DNA of 64,000 nt from Gongronella butleri (Eukaryota > Mucoromycota > Mucoromycetes > Mucorales > Cunninghamellaceae): contig JAIWZP010000036.1 of the NCBI GenBank assembly GCA_025201375.1, forward strand, positions 62,001 through 126,000. The letters are read 5' to 3'. Position 1 is the stretch's first letter, and each line of letters starts with the position of its first letter. The notes under the pieces were generated by a model that saw nothing but the letters and a program-made list of their open reading frames with translations, was not told where the DNA came from and did not search any database. This document shows positions 11,486 to 21,462 of the stretch, piece after piece. The translations under genes and the position numbers were made by a program.

Positions 11486-12061
11486 TCACACCGCAATGGT
11501 TGACAAAGGCAGGCGCATGGACGTGATTTGCACTGAATATGCTAGGCTTTGTGGGGCCAATTGCTTTTTTTGGTCACCAAGGAGGGAGGATGGAGAGGTG
11601 GCAGCGGCGGCGGCGGCCATGCGCGTGATCGCGGCCTCCAATTGACAGGTGCTGTGCTGGATAGACACATGGACGGTTTTGCCTTGTTCCAAGCCCTTGT
11701 CGAGTGGAATGGCGAGCTGTGCGTGATCATTGACAGGCAAAAGGCGGTGCTTGCGTAGCAGCGAGCACTGAATCAGCCGCTTGTGGTCGTACATGGATTT
11801 GATCGTGATTGGTGTCATCTGCACCTTGTATTCCGCAGTCTTGGTCAGCGGGTCGAATTGCTGCCACTGCGCCGCCGTCTGCTTCAGGTGTACAAGCAAC
11901 CCAAAGTCGCTCGGCATGTTGGCCGTGCGCCGCTGCATCTCGAAAAGGCTCGCAAGCTGCAATTGCTTGCATGTGCGCTCCGTGCGTGCAAGGTCTTTCA
12001 ATGGCAATTGCGCAAGAATCAATTGAATGAGCTCCGGTGGGAAATTTAACAATTCCATCAT
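11486..12061 (-). CDS. F-box protein
   Basis: Single-exon ORF. Starting at the ATG at 12061, residues 5-45 read LNFPPELIQLILAQLPLKDL then ARTERTCKQLQLASL, a good F-box (Leu-Pro start, the LxxL pattern and Arg-Thr-Cys-Lys in helix 3). The F-box binds Skp1 and links substrates to an SCF ubiquitin ligase. The rest has no recognised substrate-binding repeat and contains an alanine run (AAAAAA) followed by Ser/Pro. At about 190 aa it is short for an F-box protein. It faces the EI24-like gene tail to tail with only about 150 bp between. An in-frame upstream ATG at 12133 would add a hydrophobic stretch and is less likely. Confidence 0.75.
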   Translation of the reverse strand: MMELLNFPPELIQLILAQLPLKDLARTERTCKQLQLASLFEMQRRTANMPSDFGLLVHLKQTAAQWQQFDPLTKTAEYKVQMTPITIKSMYDHKRLIQCSLLRKHRLLPVNDHAQLAIPLDKGLEQGKTVHVSIQHSTCQLEAAITRMAAAAAATSPSSLLGDQKKQLAPQSLAYSVQITSMRLPLSTIAV

Positions 12062-15000
12062 GTAAAATGAGATAAAAAAAGAAACAGAGAGGGAAGGGGG
12101 TATGCGTTCGTAAAGAAGAATAAAGAAAAACAAGGAGAAAACATAAAAGAAGGGTCTCTTTTATACGACATGCGTTTTTTTCCTGGAGATTGGCTGGGTT
12201 GACGTCCGTTTCAGCCTCCGATCAAATCGGAGGGCTGGAATCGATGGAGTGCTCAGATAAGCCAAGAGCAATTGTGGAGTGATCGATTGCAAAAGTGGCA
12301 TGTTTTATTCGTTTCCATGACATCTATCCGATATTTGGTTTTCCCGTTGATCAGACACCTGATTTTGTTCATCCCGAGGCAAAAGCATCTGCCCTTGGTT
12401 TGTTTTTGTTCAATGGCACTCACCGGGTTATCCACCACCCATGGCAACATCCTTTTTTTGTTTTGTTTTTTGGCCTGGGTGGGCCGGGCGGGAAAATGAC
12501 AGGCCAACCCAATTTGGCAATTGTCAATTCAGAAAGCAGCATCGATGACGTCGGTCCCATTTACGCTCACTGACCACTCCGCTGCCGGGTGCCAGGGCGC
12601 CTGCTTATGATTTGCCGCTGTCAAAGCGGCGTCGGCGGCGTATCAAGGCGCCCCCACTGATAACGACCTGATCCTGCAAATAGTGGCCAACGTAGCCCTA
12701 AACCTTAAAAAAAAGGGGGCGCGCAAATGCCCGCTGATGAGGCGAACATCGCAAAGAGCGGGGCAACTAACGGATGGTTGGGCAAGCGCCGAGAGCGACA
12801 ATGGAAGCGAGCGCGTTAAAAAGTGAGCATCAGGAGACAGATGGCGCATGACGATAAGGTGTCGCGTGCACAAGGGCGCGTATCAGGCCGATCACGCATG
12901 CTGACAAGGTTTTGTTCATTTCTGTGCTCGCCAAGCACGCCTCCCCTCTATCAATGCCGCAGAAATGGTACACATTTGGAAAATAAAATGACAGCCGTGT
13001 GCCTTTTCCGTCCTTGCGCCAGGCACCCACTCTGTGCAACCCATGAGCGCGCAATGGGGCAAATGGAAAAAAGAAAAAAAATGACGTACGCGCACTTTTT
13101 CATTTGCGACGCATTAGTTCCGTTACCACTCCCACGTCTAATACCCCTCCATGGACTATCTTGCTTTGTTGTGGGAGGGGGGTCAATCAAGCAATTGGAA
13201 AGGACAAGCCGCACCAGTGGCCTGGAAACAAACCGCGCAACACGTGAATGCCCACCTTTTAGCTTGGTCGATCTGACAAATGACAGCCGCAAGCTGCAGG
13301 TGTCACCAAGCACGGCGAATTTCCGTCAGTTTTTCTTAGTACGATTGCGCACGCCATCGCTGATAGACATATGAAAAACGTGCATTTTTGCAAAAGAAAA
13401 GCGAATTGCACTCAACGTACTATGAAAAACTTGGGGTCAGGGGCCCCGGCCAGGCGCCAATGGCACTTTTTGCCGTCTTTTCTCCTGACAGGCACTAGCC
13501 AAGGACGCTACAATGATGACTTTTTTTTTGTCAGCAAACGGCCAAGAACGCTTTTGAAACCCGGTATTTCGATGGTAGCTTTTCCAAAGGGATGCCGAGG
13601 GTGCTCAAAGTTTGCGTCAAGCTCTTGATGTTCGTGGAGAACAACTGATTCGATTTTAAGGGAGGTCGTATCACTCGAGCGCTGTCAATTCCGTAAAAAA
13701 GACGTTTTGAACACTTTGTTGGAGTGTGAGTCGCCAGAAAAGCTTGGTGACATCAAGCCCACCGTACGATATTTGTCCGCGGCTCATGATGGTTGCCTGC
13801 TGTGCAACAAAAACGGGAGGCACACCATGTGGCCGCAGAGAAAATGGCCAATGACATTTTTTGTCATTTTATCGCCATTTTTCCATAGATTTACAGGCAC
13901 CACGAACATCCAATCCTTAGCCAAGTTGTCGCATGCTCTCTCGTTCAAATGAGCCCACTTTTGCGGCGCTGCGACCTCTTGATGGCGCGCAATGACGATT
14001 TTCGAAAATGGCGAAATTTCCCAGGGGTGCAGTCGAGGATTTTGAAAATGGAAAACGGAGGTGCTCAGATCGCCACGCCCTTCTTAAATAGGGTCGACAC
14101 GCCCCATTCACGGACAAAAACGCGATAAAAACCCGGGATCCATCACCTGGTTTTGGCGTAAAATGTCATTTGTGAGGTTTCCGACCATGTTTTCGACTTA
14201 AGGCTATCTCGATGAAAAATGACAACAGCACTCGAAAACGCGATGCATCATATAGAGGACCATCTACTACGAATGATGATGTTAGTGATTTGGGAATAAT
14301 TACGGGTTTCAGCAGAACCAGCACGCTTCCGAAAAAGTGGCCATTTTGGTGCAAGTTTTGACGCGTGATTATTAGCGCCACGCCTGTGATACGCGCTCCT
14401 CACCTGCGCCAAATTCATGCTCTTGACGTGTCTCTTGCTAGTGGACGCGTTAGCGTGGCTCTAGGACGCGTTCCAGAGATGCAATTCGCGTGCAAAGTTT
14501 TACCTAAAATCGACCATTGCTTACGAACGAGCAGATGGACCGCCCTCTTTTTTGGCACCTTTCGTGGTTTCGCCATGCGGTTGTTCTAGGTTGCACGTTT
14601 GGCGCAATTCTGAGGACCCTCTTTTCGAATTTTGATTCGGGTGCTCGCCAACGCCAAAATCTTGATTTGGGTTTGGCGCGCGACATGCACCATTAAAAGC
14701 AGCACTTTTGTGGCCCACTTGGTGGTGCTGAGTCGTCAGTTCACGTCGAGACATGTTTCGGGGATCTTGAGTGCACCGATTGTCGAACCTGTTTGATGAA
14801 TCGCTCAAAATGACAATTTTGCAACATCGCTCGTTAAAAACTTGATCAAATGATCCCAATACTTGAACCAGGGTTGTCATCGTCGTATTCTTTGCGTTGC
14901 ATATGCAGATTGTCTAGCTCGTAAGGAAGTAAATCACAGCTGGAGCTTGTTTTCTTGATTTTCCGCGGCTTGTTGTTGATTTTCAAACGTGCATCTGTGA

Positions 15001-15398
15001 AGCACGAGTTTTGATGGGTACAAGGGGTGTCAAAGGGGTGACTGAGAGGCAAATGGTTGCCCCTTGCCCTTGCCAAAAAAAGTCGACCCAGACAAAAGGA
15101 TCAAAAAATTGGCAAATACAGGTTTAAAGCTCGGCAGCGCTCACTTCATTTCAAAAGTTGACCATCTTTGCGCCCCTCAAAGTCTCCTTGTCGTCTCCTG
15201 GTTCATCCCAGGTGATCAATGATCCACGCTGACCTTCGCATTTTGCCCAGGGCGTGGCCAAAACAGTCACTCAGGCGGCCTAATCTCATCAAATCGCCGT
15301 GGCAAACGCCTCCTCCCGCAGTTCGCGCGCTTCTCGTAATTAAAAAAACCATTTCTCTATATTTACAAAAGGAATCTACAGCAATTGTGATGGGGGAT
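12062..15398. other. 3.3-kb gene-poor region with dispersed repeat copy 1
   Basis: No recognisable gene; open frames here are short and overlapping on both strands. 12062-12200 is the promoter side of the F-box gene. The middle (about 13930-14660) is homologous to another gene-poor stretch at about 34960-35660 (listed separately). The base composition is less A/T-tract-rich than true promoters and introns. Confidence 0.6.
13930..14660 (+). repeat. diverged dispersed repeat, copy 1
   Basis: Aligns in the same orientation with 34960-35660. Anchor identities include GGGGTGCAGTCGAGGATTT (14022 and 35053), CTCAGATCGCCACGCC near 14064 and 35090, and GCAATTCGCGT followed by AAAGTTTT and CTAAAATC near 14480 and 35485, then CTCTTTTTTGG. 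Many substitutions and small indels separate the copies, so this is an old repeat. No long ORF, terminal repeat or tail was recognised. Confidence 0.75.
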
Positions 15399-15844
15399 TT
15401 AACAGCTGTAAGGGAGGGCGCGGCGCAACATCTTCTTTTGGGTGGTATTTGTGACAATGGCCACACGGCTGAGGCGGTTGACACGCTCGGCCGAGAACGA
15501 TTGGTTCAAGTGACGAATGCCCACGCGCCAGCGCTTATAGTTGCCATTGCTCGTGGGGAAGAATCTGATGAAACGATGCCAAAAAAAAAAGGCAAAATGA
15601 GCAAATCGACATGAGCATGCAGCAATGCTTTACCTCTTTTTAGCACCCGAGTGCGACTTGAGCTTGGTGGCCATACCGCGGGCCGACTGGCCCAGAGGTG
15701 CCAGGACGGTGCTCGTCAAAGAGGCTGAAAAAAAAAAGAAACAAATGAGCAAAAATGGGCCGTGGTGAAGGGTGTGCGTTTACCAAGAGAAGAGAACATG
15801 GTATTCATGAGGTGGAAGAGGAGGAAAACAAGAGCGGGGTCCAT
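15399..15844 (-). CDS. mitochondrial large-subunit ribosomal protein bL35m
   Basis: Three exons (about 15725 upward for exon 1, 15634-15724, 15399-15564). The spliced product contains KLKSHSGAKKRFFPTSNGNY, then KRWRVGIRHLN, the L35 signature (KxKTHSGAKKRF...KRxxAGxRHLN), followed by QKKMLRRALPYSC. The N-terminus (MFSSLASLTSTVLAPLGQ, ATG at 15799) is a plausible mitochondrial presequence; an in-frame ATG at 15844 would lengthen it (MDPALVF...). Role: component of the 54S mitochondrial ribosome. A divergent promoter of about 135 bp separates it from the plus-strand coiled-coil gene. Confidence 0.85.
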
Positions 15845-15980
15845 GGAGCGCAGGCCCTCAAATTGTCAAAAGCCACTGCGGAGCCTCAAATGTCGATTTT
15901 GCATTGATGTCGCCTTTTTTTTTCCCCCTCAGCTCTCTTTTTTTTTTTTTTTTTTCCTTTTTGTCACTCGACCCAACACC
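15845..15980. promoter_or_regulatory. compact divergent promoter
   Basis: About 135 bp between head-to-head start codons. It contains a T-run of about 18 at about 15938-15955, flanked by TTTTTTTTTCCCCCTCAG and CCTTTTTGTCACTCG, directly upstream of the ATG at 15981. No TATA box was seen. Confidence 0.5.
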
Positions 15981-16961
15981 ATGACGACGTAAACACGTCC
16001 TTTCGTCTTATTTGCCACGTCTCACGCTTCTGTTTCTTACAATAGTGAGGCTCCTCCAGACCTTTTTCAGGGTTCCATGAACGAATTGCTGCAAATAAGG
16101 TGTGCTTTTCTTCTATTTTATTTTTTTCACACGTTGGTTGACGCAGAAGCTGTTTCCCCTTTAGAGAGACGACGCAGCAGCTGCTCAACGTCAAGGCGAA
16201 CTTGCGGCAGTCTTCCGAGTCACTCGCGCAAAAGACAGATATACTTGAAGAATTGACCGCCGAGCGGCACCGGCTACTCAAGGAGAAACGATTGCTTCTG
16301 GAATTGCTGCAAGGCGTGCAAAAGGACATTGACACGGTAAAACCGCGTGAATGGGCCCGCAAATGGACCGCACTCATTTTTTTTCTTTCTTTTTTTGTCA
16401 TTTGTCCAGATTGCCGAGATGGAAGGCGATCTAGAGCGAGAGTGCAACGACCTCAAAGCCACAGTAGACCAGCTGAAAAACCACGATTACCAGCCATTGC
16501 ACGGTAAAAAAAGAAAAAAAAAAAAAGAAGACGACGACGCGTCTCCGATGTGCGGAATGGGATTGCTTGGAGAGGCATTACGTGCGTTAGGATGACGAGA
16601 GAATGTGAACATGGGGCTCAATGGGCGTGTGGACGCGTAAAAAAAAATGTGCACCATCTCACACGCTCCCCTTATTTTGTCGTTGTACGTATTAGATCAT
16701 GTGAATGACATGCGCTCGGCCAAAGGCATGCACAAGATACCCCACATTCAGCAGGACATGGACAATCAGATGGCCAAGCGGCTGCAGGAGCGACGCGAAG
16801 AGTGGCAACACGGCTCTTCGTCATCATCGGTGGCATCTTCATCGACACCTGCGCCTCAGGCAACAGGCTCCCGCACAAACACAGCCTCAACGTCCACAAC
16901 GTCGGCGTCGTCACCTTCAAGCCGTCGCGGCAGGCCAAAAAAGCGCAGGCACGACGCATAA
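15981..16961 (+). CDS. coiled-coil protein with C-terminal AT-hook-like motif
   Basis: Five or so exons starting with an 8-nt coding stub: ATG at 15981 is followed at once by a donor (ATGACGAC|GTAAAC). The second exon reads TEAPPDLFQGSMNELLQIR, and the next begins ETTQQLLNVKANLRQSSESL. Heptad-like helices follow (DILEELTAERHRLLKEKRLL, LELLQGVQKDIDT, IAEMEGDLERECNDLKATVD), then HIQQDMDNQMAKRLQERREE. The C-terminus is Ser/Thr-rich and ends RRGRPKKRRHDA, where the RGRP core resembles an AT-hook and is also a likely nuclear localisation signal. The product is a small nuclear coiled-coil protein, perhaps a kinetochore or chromatin-complex subunit, but I cannot assign a family. Confidence 0.65.
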
Positions 16962-17430
16962 AAATAAAAAAAAAAAGAAAGCTGCGTTTTCTGGCCAAAT
17001 CGCAGCCTTTTGTCCCCCATGATGATTACCCCCCTTCCTTGGTTTTTTTTCTTTTTTCTTGTGTTCTCACTCTCTTTCTGTGGGTATGAGCGTGTGTTCA
17101 AAGACACGCGTACACGTGATGATGATTTTTTTCTTCTTTGGCTCTTGATCCACATGTTTGATTTTTGCGACAAACGGCACGCCAATGAAATAGATTGAAG
17201 CCACCCCTCAATAAATCACCCGTCTATTTGGCCACTGGATGACCTCGCAATGACGAAATATCCCGACTTTCATAGGTGGCGACCCACCGTCTCTCACACA
17301 CATCTCCCATTGTCTCGCCCTTCTTCTCTTCTCCGCTCTCCCATTTGTCACACTCTTTATCCCTGGTCGCGCCTAGTCGCTTTGCTTTTTCTTTATATTT
17401 TTCTGTTTTTTTTTTTTTTTTTTTCATTCC

Positions 17431-19080
17431 ATGGGCACCGCCGTCAGCAAAATTAAGAGGCGGTCGCTGCGCGCGTCGAAAAATAAAGATTTATCGGCCA
17501 ATGAAGACCGCCACGAGCACGTGCCAGGGTCCGTCGTGCATTTCCCGCGTATGACCCGGCCGCCACCGCCGACAGAGACGCAGCCACATGATGAAAAAGA
17601 ACACGCGCAAAATTCGACACTCTTTCATACTGCTAATAGCCATTTTGAAGCGCAAAAGGCGCCGCCACCACCACAAGACTCACTCGACACGCTGCGGCGG
17701 AAGAGTATAAGCAAGTACAGCACGCAGCTTGCCGAAGGATATCCATTGCTCAATCACACAAAGGTCACAAAAATATTTCACCAAAAAGATGGCTTGCAAA
17801 AGGAAAGCGACAGGTGAGAATCATAAAAACAAACAACCAATTGCTGATGCGCAAACGTTGACATCCATGTCGCGCACTCCCTCTCCCCCTTTAGACTACA
17901 ACGACAGGTAGAGCACAAAAAAAAAAAAAGAAATCCAGAAAATCAGCAATTGAAAAGCCATTTTCTTCAGCATTACCTTCTTAAGCGATTCCTACAAGGC
18001 AATCACTTGGTACCATTGTCGAACCCGTCGCTGATCATCAATTGGTGCTGTGGCAATGGTAAGAAAAAAGAGGCGGCAGCACGCTTTTTGACTTTTTTTT
18101 GCATTTTTGTGTTTTGCTGATGGAACAATGCATTTGGTGATCCATTTTCGCGTAGGTATTTGGTGCATGGAGATGGCAGGCGAATTCCCAGAGTGCAAGG
18201 TGGTCGGGATGGAGTGCCGGCACATCATGTATTCCAAAATACCCAGCGCACTGCCAAATTACGAGATTCGCCCCATTGACACCGAGGCGAATCTGTCTGG
18301 CTTTGAGGAATTCGACGACAACCAGGTGGACATGGTGACGACACGCAACGTATGGCTCGTTGTCCAGCCAATTGCTCATTGGAAGCTGATTTTAAAGGAT
18401 GTGTTTCGTGTACTCAAGCCGGGCGGGTATTTTGAATGCATGGAGCGAGGTACGAACCAAAAAAAAAAAAAAAAAAAAAAAAAACAATGAAATTCACGTT
18501 ACACCATTCATGCGTGACCCTATGACCTCACCATTGTAGGACGTGCGGTGCACTCGGCTGGCCCTGAATTCATCTATTTCCTCAATCTCGGCACCGCTGT
18601 CCTGGAGGAAGCATTTGACGGCCAGGACATCAATGAGCACATGGTCAATTTTCTGCACGACGTGGGCTTTGAGAATGTCACGTGGTTTGAGTACAAATCC
18701 CCCGTTGGCGAGTGGAGCGACAGCCTTGGTAAGTCGAAAAAAAAGTGGTGAAAAATGGGAAAAGGGGAAACAATGAGAGCGGGGAAGCGGGGAAGGGTGG
18801 GAATTGACCACGCCAATGCGGCCACATCGCTCACTTGTGACGCCACTCCACACTCTTTCTAGCCGACAAGGAGCTTGGGTATCTGCAAAAGGACCTGGTG
18901 TCGCGCCGATTTCTGTCCATGTCTGACGCTGTCGAGCATATGATACAAATCAACAAAGATCAGTTGACAGACAAGTTTCTGAAAGCCATGGACGAGTGTG
19001 AGGAGTACAAAACGTTCATGACATGGCACTATTTCTCGGCACAAAAGCCATTGGTACCCAATTCTCCCTCAAAGTCATGA
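17431..19080 (+). CDS. SAM-dependent methyltransferase (LaeA-like) with N-myristoylation signal
   Basis: Six exons including a 13-nt microexon at 17895-17907. The N-terminus MGTAVSKIKRRSLRASK fits the N-myristoylation consensus (Gly2, small residue at 6, Lys7) followed by basic residues, so membrane attachment is likely. A disordered region follows, then the Rossmann fold: motif I is LIINWCCGNGIWCMEMAGEF across an intron, the acidic end of strand 2 is VVGMECRH, motif II is DDNQVDMVTTRNV and post-motif is VLKPGGYFECME. The classical GCGTG is CCGNG here. The C-terminus runs through LGTAVLEEAFDGQDINEHMV to a stop at 19080. Relatives in fungi act on small molecules or proteins; the substrate is unknown. 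Exons are approximately 17431-17813, 17895-17907, 17971-18058, 18156-18450, 18539-18730 and 18862-19080. Confidence 0.85.
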
Positions 19081-19280
19081 TTGCTCCCATGCCACTCATT
19101 GTAACCGGGGACCACCCTGTATTTACTGCTCTTGTACTTCATGCGAAAAAGAAAAAACACGCTAATAAAAAGGCGCAACGCACGCCTAGCGCGTCTGAGA
19201 CGCGGTCATACTGAACATAAAATCGGCGTGTCTATGCAAAATGTCAATTTTTATGAAAATGATGCGGGTTCGATGCTAAT

Positions 19281-21254
19281 TCATTCAAGCGCCTCGCCTT
19301 GATCCTCCATCTCCTTCATCTGGCGTGCAATCTACATTCAGAAAATCCCGGGAGACGCGTATGTGAGTCGCGACGGACGCGTGTTTTGGCCAAATCTTGA
19401 TATTTTTCGCATCTTTTACCTCCTCTAGCTGATCCAAATCCCACGGGATATCCTCTTTGTTGATCTTCATATGATGTAGCTCATGGGCAATCGTCCGCAA
19501 GACGGCGTCACTAAGAAAAAGAGAGGATCCATCAGCCATTTTGCCACCGCACGCGGCAAATGGAGCTTCCACAGGCTTCTGAGGGCTATCATTTCTTCCT
19601 TTCTCCGTGCTCTTACTTTGCATTCTGGATCCATGTGCAATAATCGTCCAAGTAGATCTTGCTGTACACGTAATAAATGTCATGGTGATCAAACAAATCC
19701 TTCATTTCCAACAAAGCCTTGAGAATGGCGCGTTTGCCCAGCTTGAAGATCACATAGACATCCATCAGAACCTTGTCGCAAAGGCCCCATGTGCGGTACA
19801 ACGGGTATGCCAAGGTGCGGCGATAACACGCAGTCACAGCGTCCTTCACGGTGGAAAATTGCTAAAAATGATAGATATTGAGCGCCCACCCCACTGTTTT
19901 CCATTTCCCCCCACTCCATGAGTGCCCTTACCTCGAGACACGACAGCGTTGCACTCAGCTTGCCAATGCACCAGACCGATTCGACCGTGTTTTCGCCCTC
20001 GGAAATGCGATGATTGTATGAATACGCAAAAAGAAGATCGACAAGGCCAATGTACGTGCTCTTTTGATTGGACAAGAGGTCTTTACACGAGCGGCAATGC
20101 AAAAAAAAAAAAAAAAAAAAAAAAAAAGGTGCAGTGAGTAAAAAGGATGCATTCTCGCGGTCCTTGATCTTACATTCTTTCTTTGGCAGTGCCATCATCT
20201 GTTTTTGCTCTTTTTCCGTCCATTTTAGTAGAGATTCATTTTGATCCGCAATGGAAAGCGAGTCCATATTGATGTCATTGACCGCGTCGTACTCTTGGAT
20301 CAGCGGCTCTACAGAGAAAAACGCGAAAAAAATGAGCATTTTCGTCCCAAACGCATGTTTTTCCAAAGGATCGTACTCGCTGTCTGTTGCTTTTTGTCGC
20401 GCTGCACGCGTTTCAGCTCCTTTGACCACACGGTCTTGTAGTCGAGCAGGAATTGGATGTCATCCTGGTGGGCATAGTCCATGCAATAATGATCCTCGTC
20501 AAATTTGTCATTTTCGCACTCAATGCGCGCCTGGCGACGCGACTCGGGTGTCGATTTCTCAGGCTCAGTGATGTCGTTGATGTCATTGGCCGTCTCGTGC
20601 ACGTGCGTAAAGTAGTGCTGGTATTGCTGATTGAAGCCATAGTTGGCCGATTGCAAAAGGATGGATGGCTCGTCGCTCGGCAGCTGCTGCGGCAATTCCC
20701 AATTAAAGTTTTCGGCTGCCAAAATAAAAAGAAATAAATTAAGCTAAAAACAATGCGCATCCGCTTCGTCACTCACCGTCTTTAAGCTCTTCCTTTGAAG
20801 GCGCGTCTTCATCGTTGCCTGAAAATGATTCACTGGCCAAAACCTCGATCAATGGCTTTTTGGGCGTCTGTTTTGCAGCATTGTCCTCGCCACGTCGCGC
20901 AAGCAACTTGGTCAGCAGATCAAGATCCTCGAAATGCTCGCCTTTTGTTTCCTTGGCCACTTGCACGGTAAATTGCCCCGCCGACGGATCATAGCTGGCT
21001 TTGGCGTCGTCGTCCTCAACAATCCGGCCCGGAAAGTACAAGCGCAAGAAATAAGGCTTGAGATAAAACCGGAATTCGTTGTCGTGGACGTGCAGATCCA
21101 CGTCTTGTGCCTAGAAACACAACTTGGATCAGCAAAACCGCCACGTTTTTGCTTCCAGATCGCCCAACTTTCACTTTACCCGGACATGTGGCGTGTTGAT
21201 AACAACCGTGACGCTGTTGTCGTCTTGATCTACTTTGAACGTGGGCGTGATCAT
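19281..21254 (-). CDS. SHQ1: SHQ1, H/ACA snoRNP assembly chaperone
   Basis: Many exons; ATG at 21254 (MITPTFKVDQDDNSVTVVIN) and stop at 19281. The N-terminal CS domain includes FYLKPYFLRLYFPGRIVEDD, FTVQVAKETKGEHFEDLDLL and the phrase KPLIEVLAS. The SHQ1-specific domain contains NYGFNQQYQHYF, FDEDHYCMDYAHQDD, LVDLLFAYSYNHRISEGENT, VESVWCIGKLSATLSCLE, YPLYRTWGLCDKV, LGKRAILKALLEMK and IYLDDYCTWIQN. These are the hallmark blocks of SHQ1, which holds dyskerin/Cbf5 before H/ACA RNP assembly in the nucleoplasm. Introns are around 70-100 bp; one has a T-rich tract of 27 (A run at 20101-20127 on the plus strand) near its acceptor. Confidence 0.93.
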
Positions 21255-21462
21255 AAGGGCAAAGAGAACAATAAAAGGAAAACGAAGAAAAAAAAGCCCT
21301 TTTTTTTTTCCTGCAGCTGGCTTTTTTTTTTTTATTTTCGAGTCCGTCGGCGCGCGTAATCAAAGGGGCGACCAAAAGGGAAAGAGGCTATTTTTCAAGC
21401 AACAGGGGAAAGGGGGGTTGGGGAAATGCATCAATGAGGGTGTGGAAATGGAAGGGGGAGAT

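Noticed and set aside
12062..15398. Short overlapping ORFs across the gene-poor stretch as possible small genes
   Set aside because: Frames of 60-180 codons occur on both strands at once with no promoter, splice or family support.
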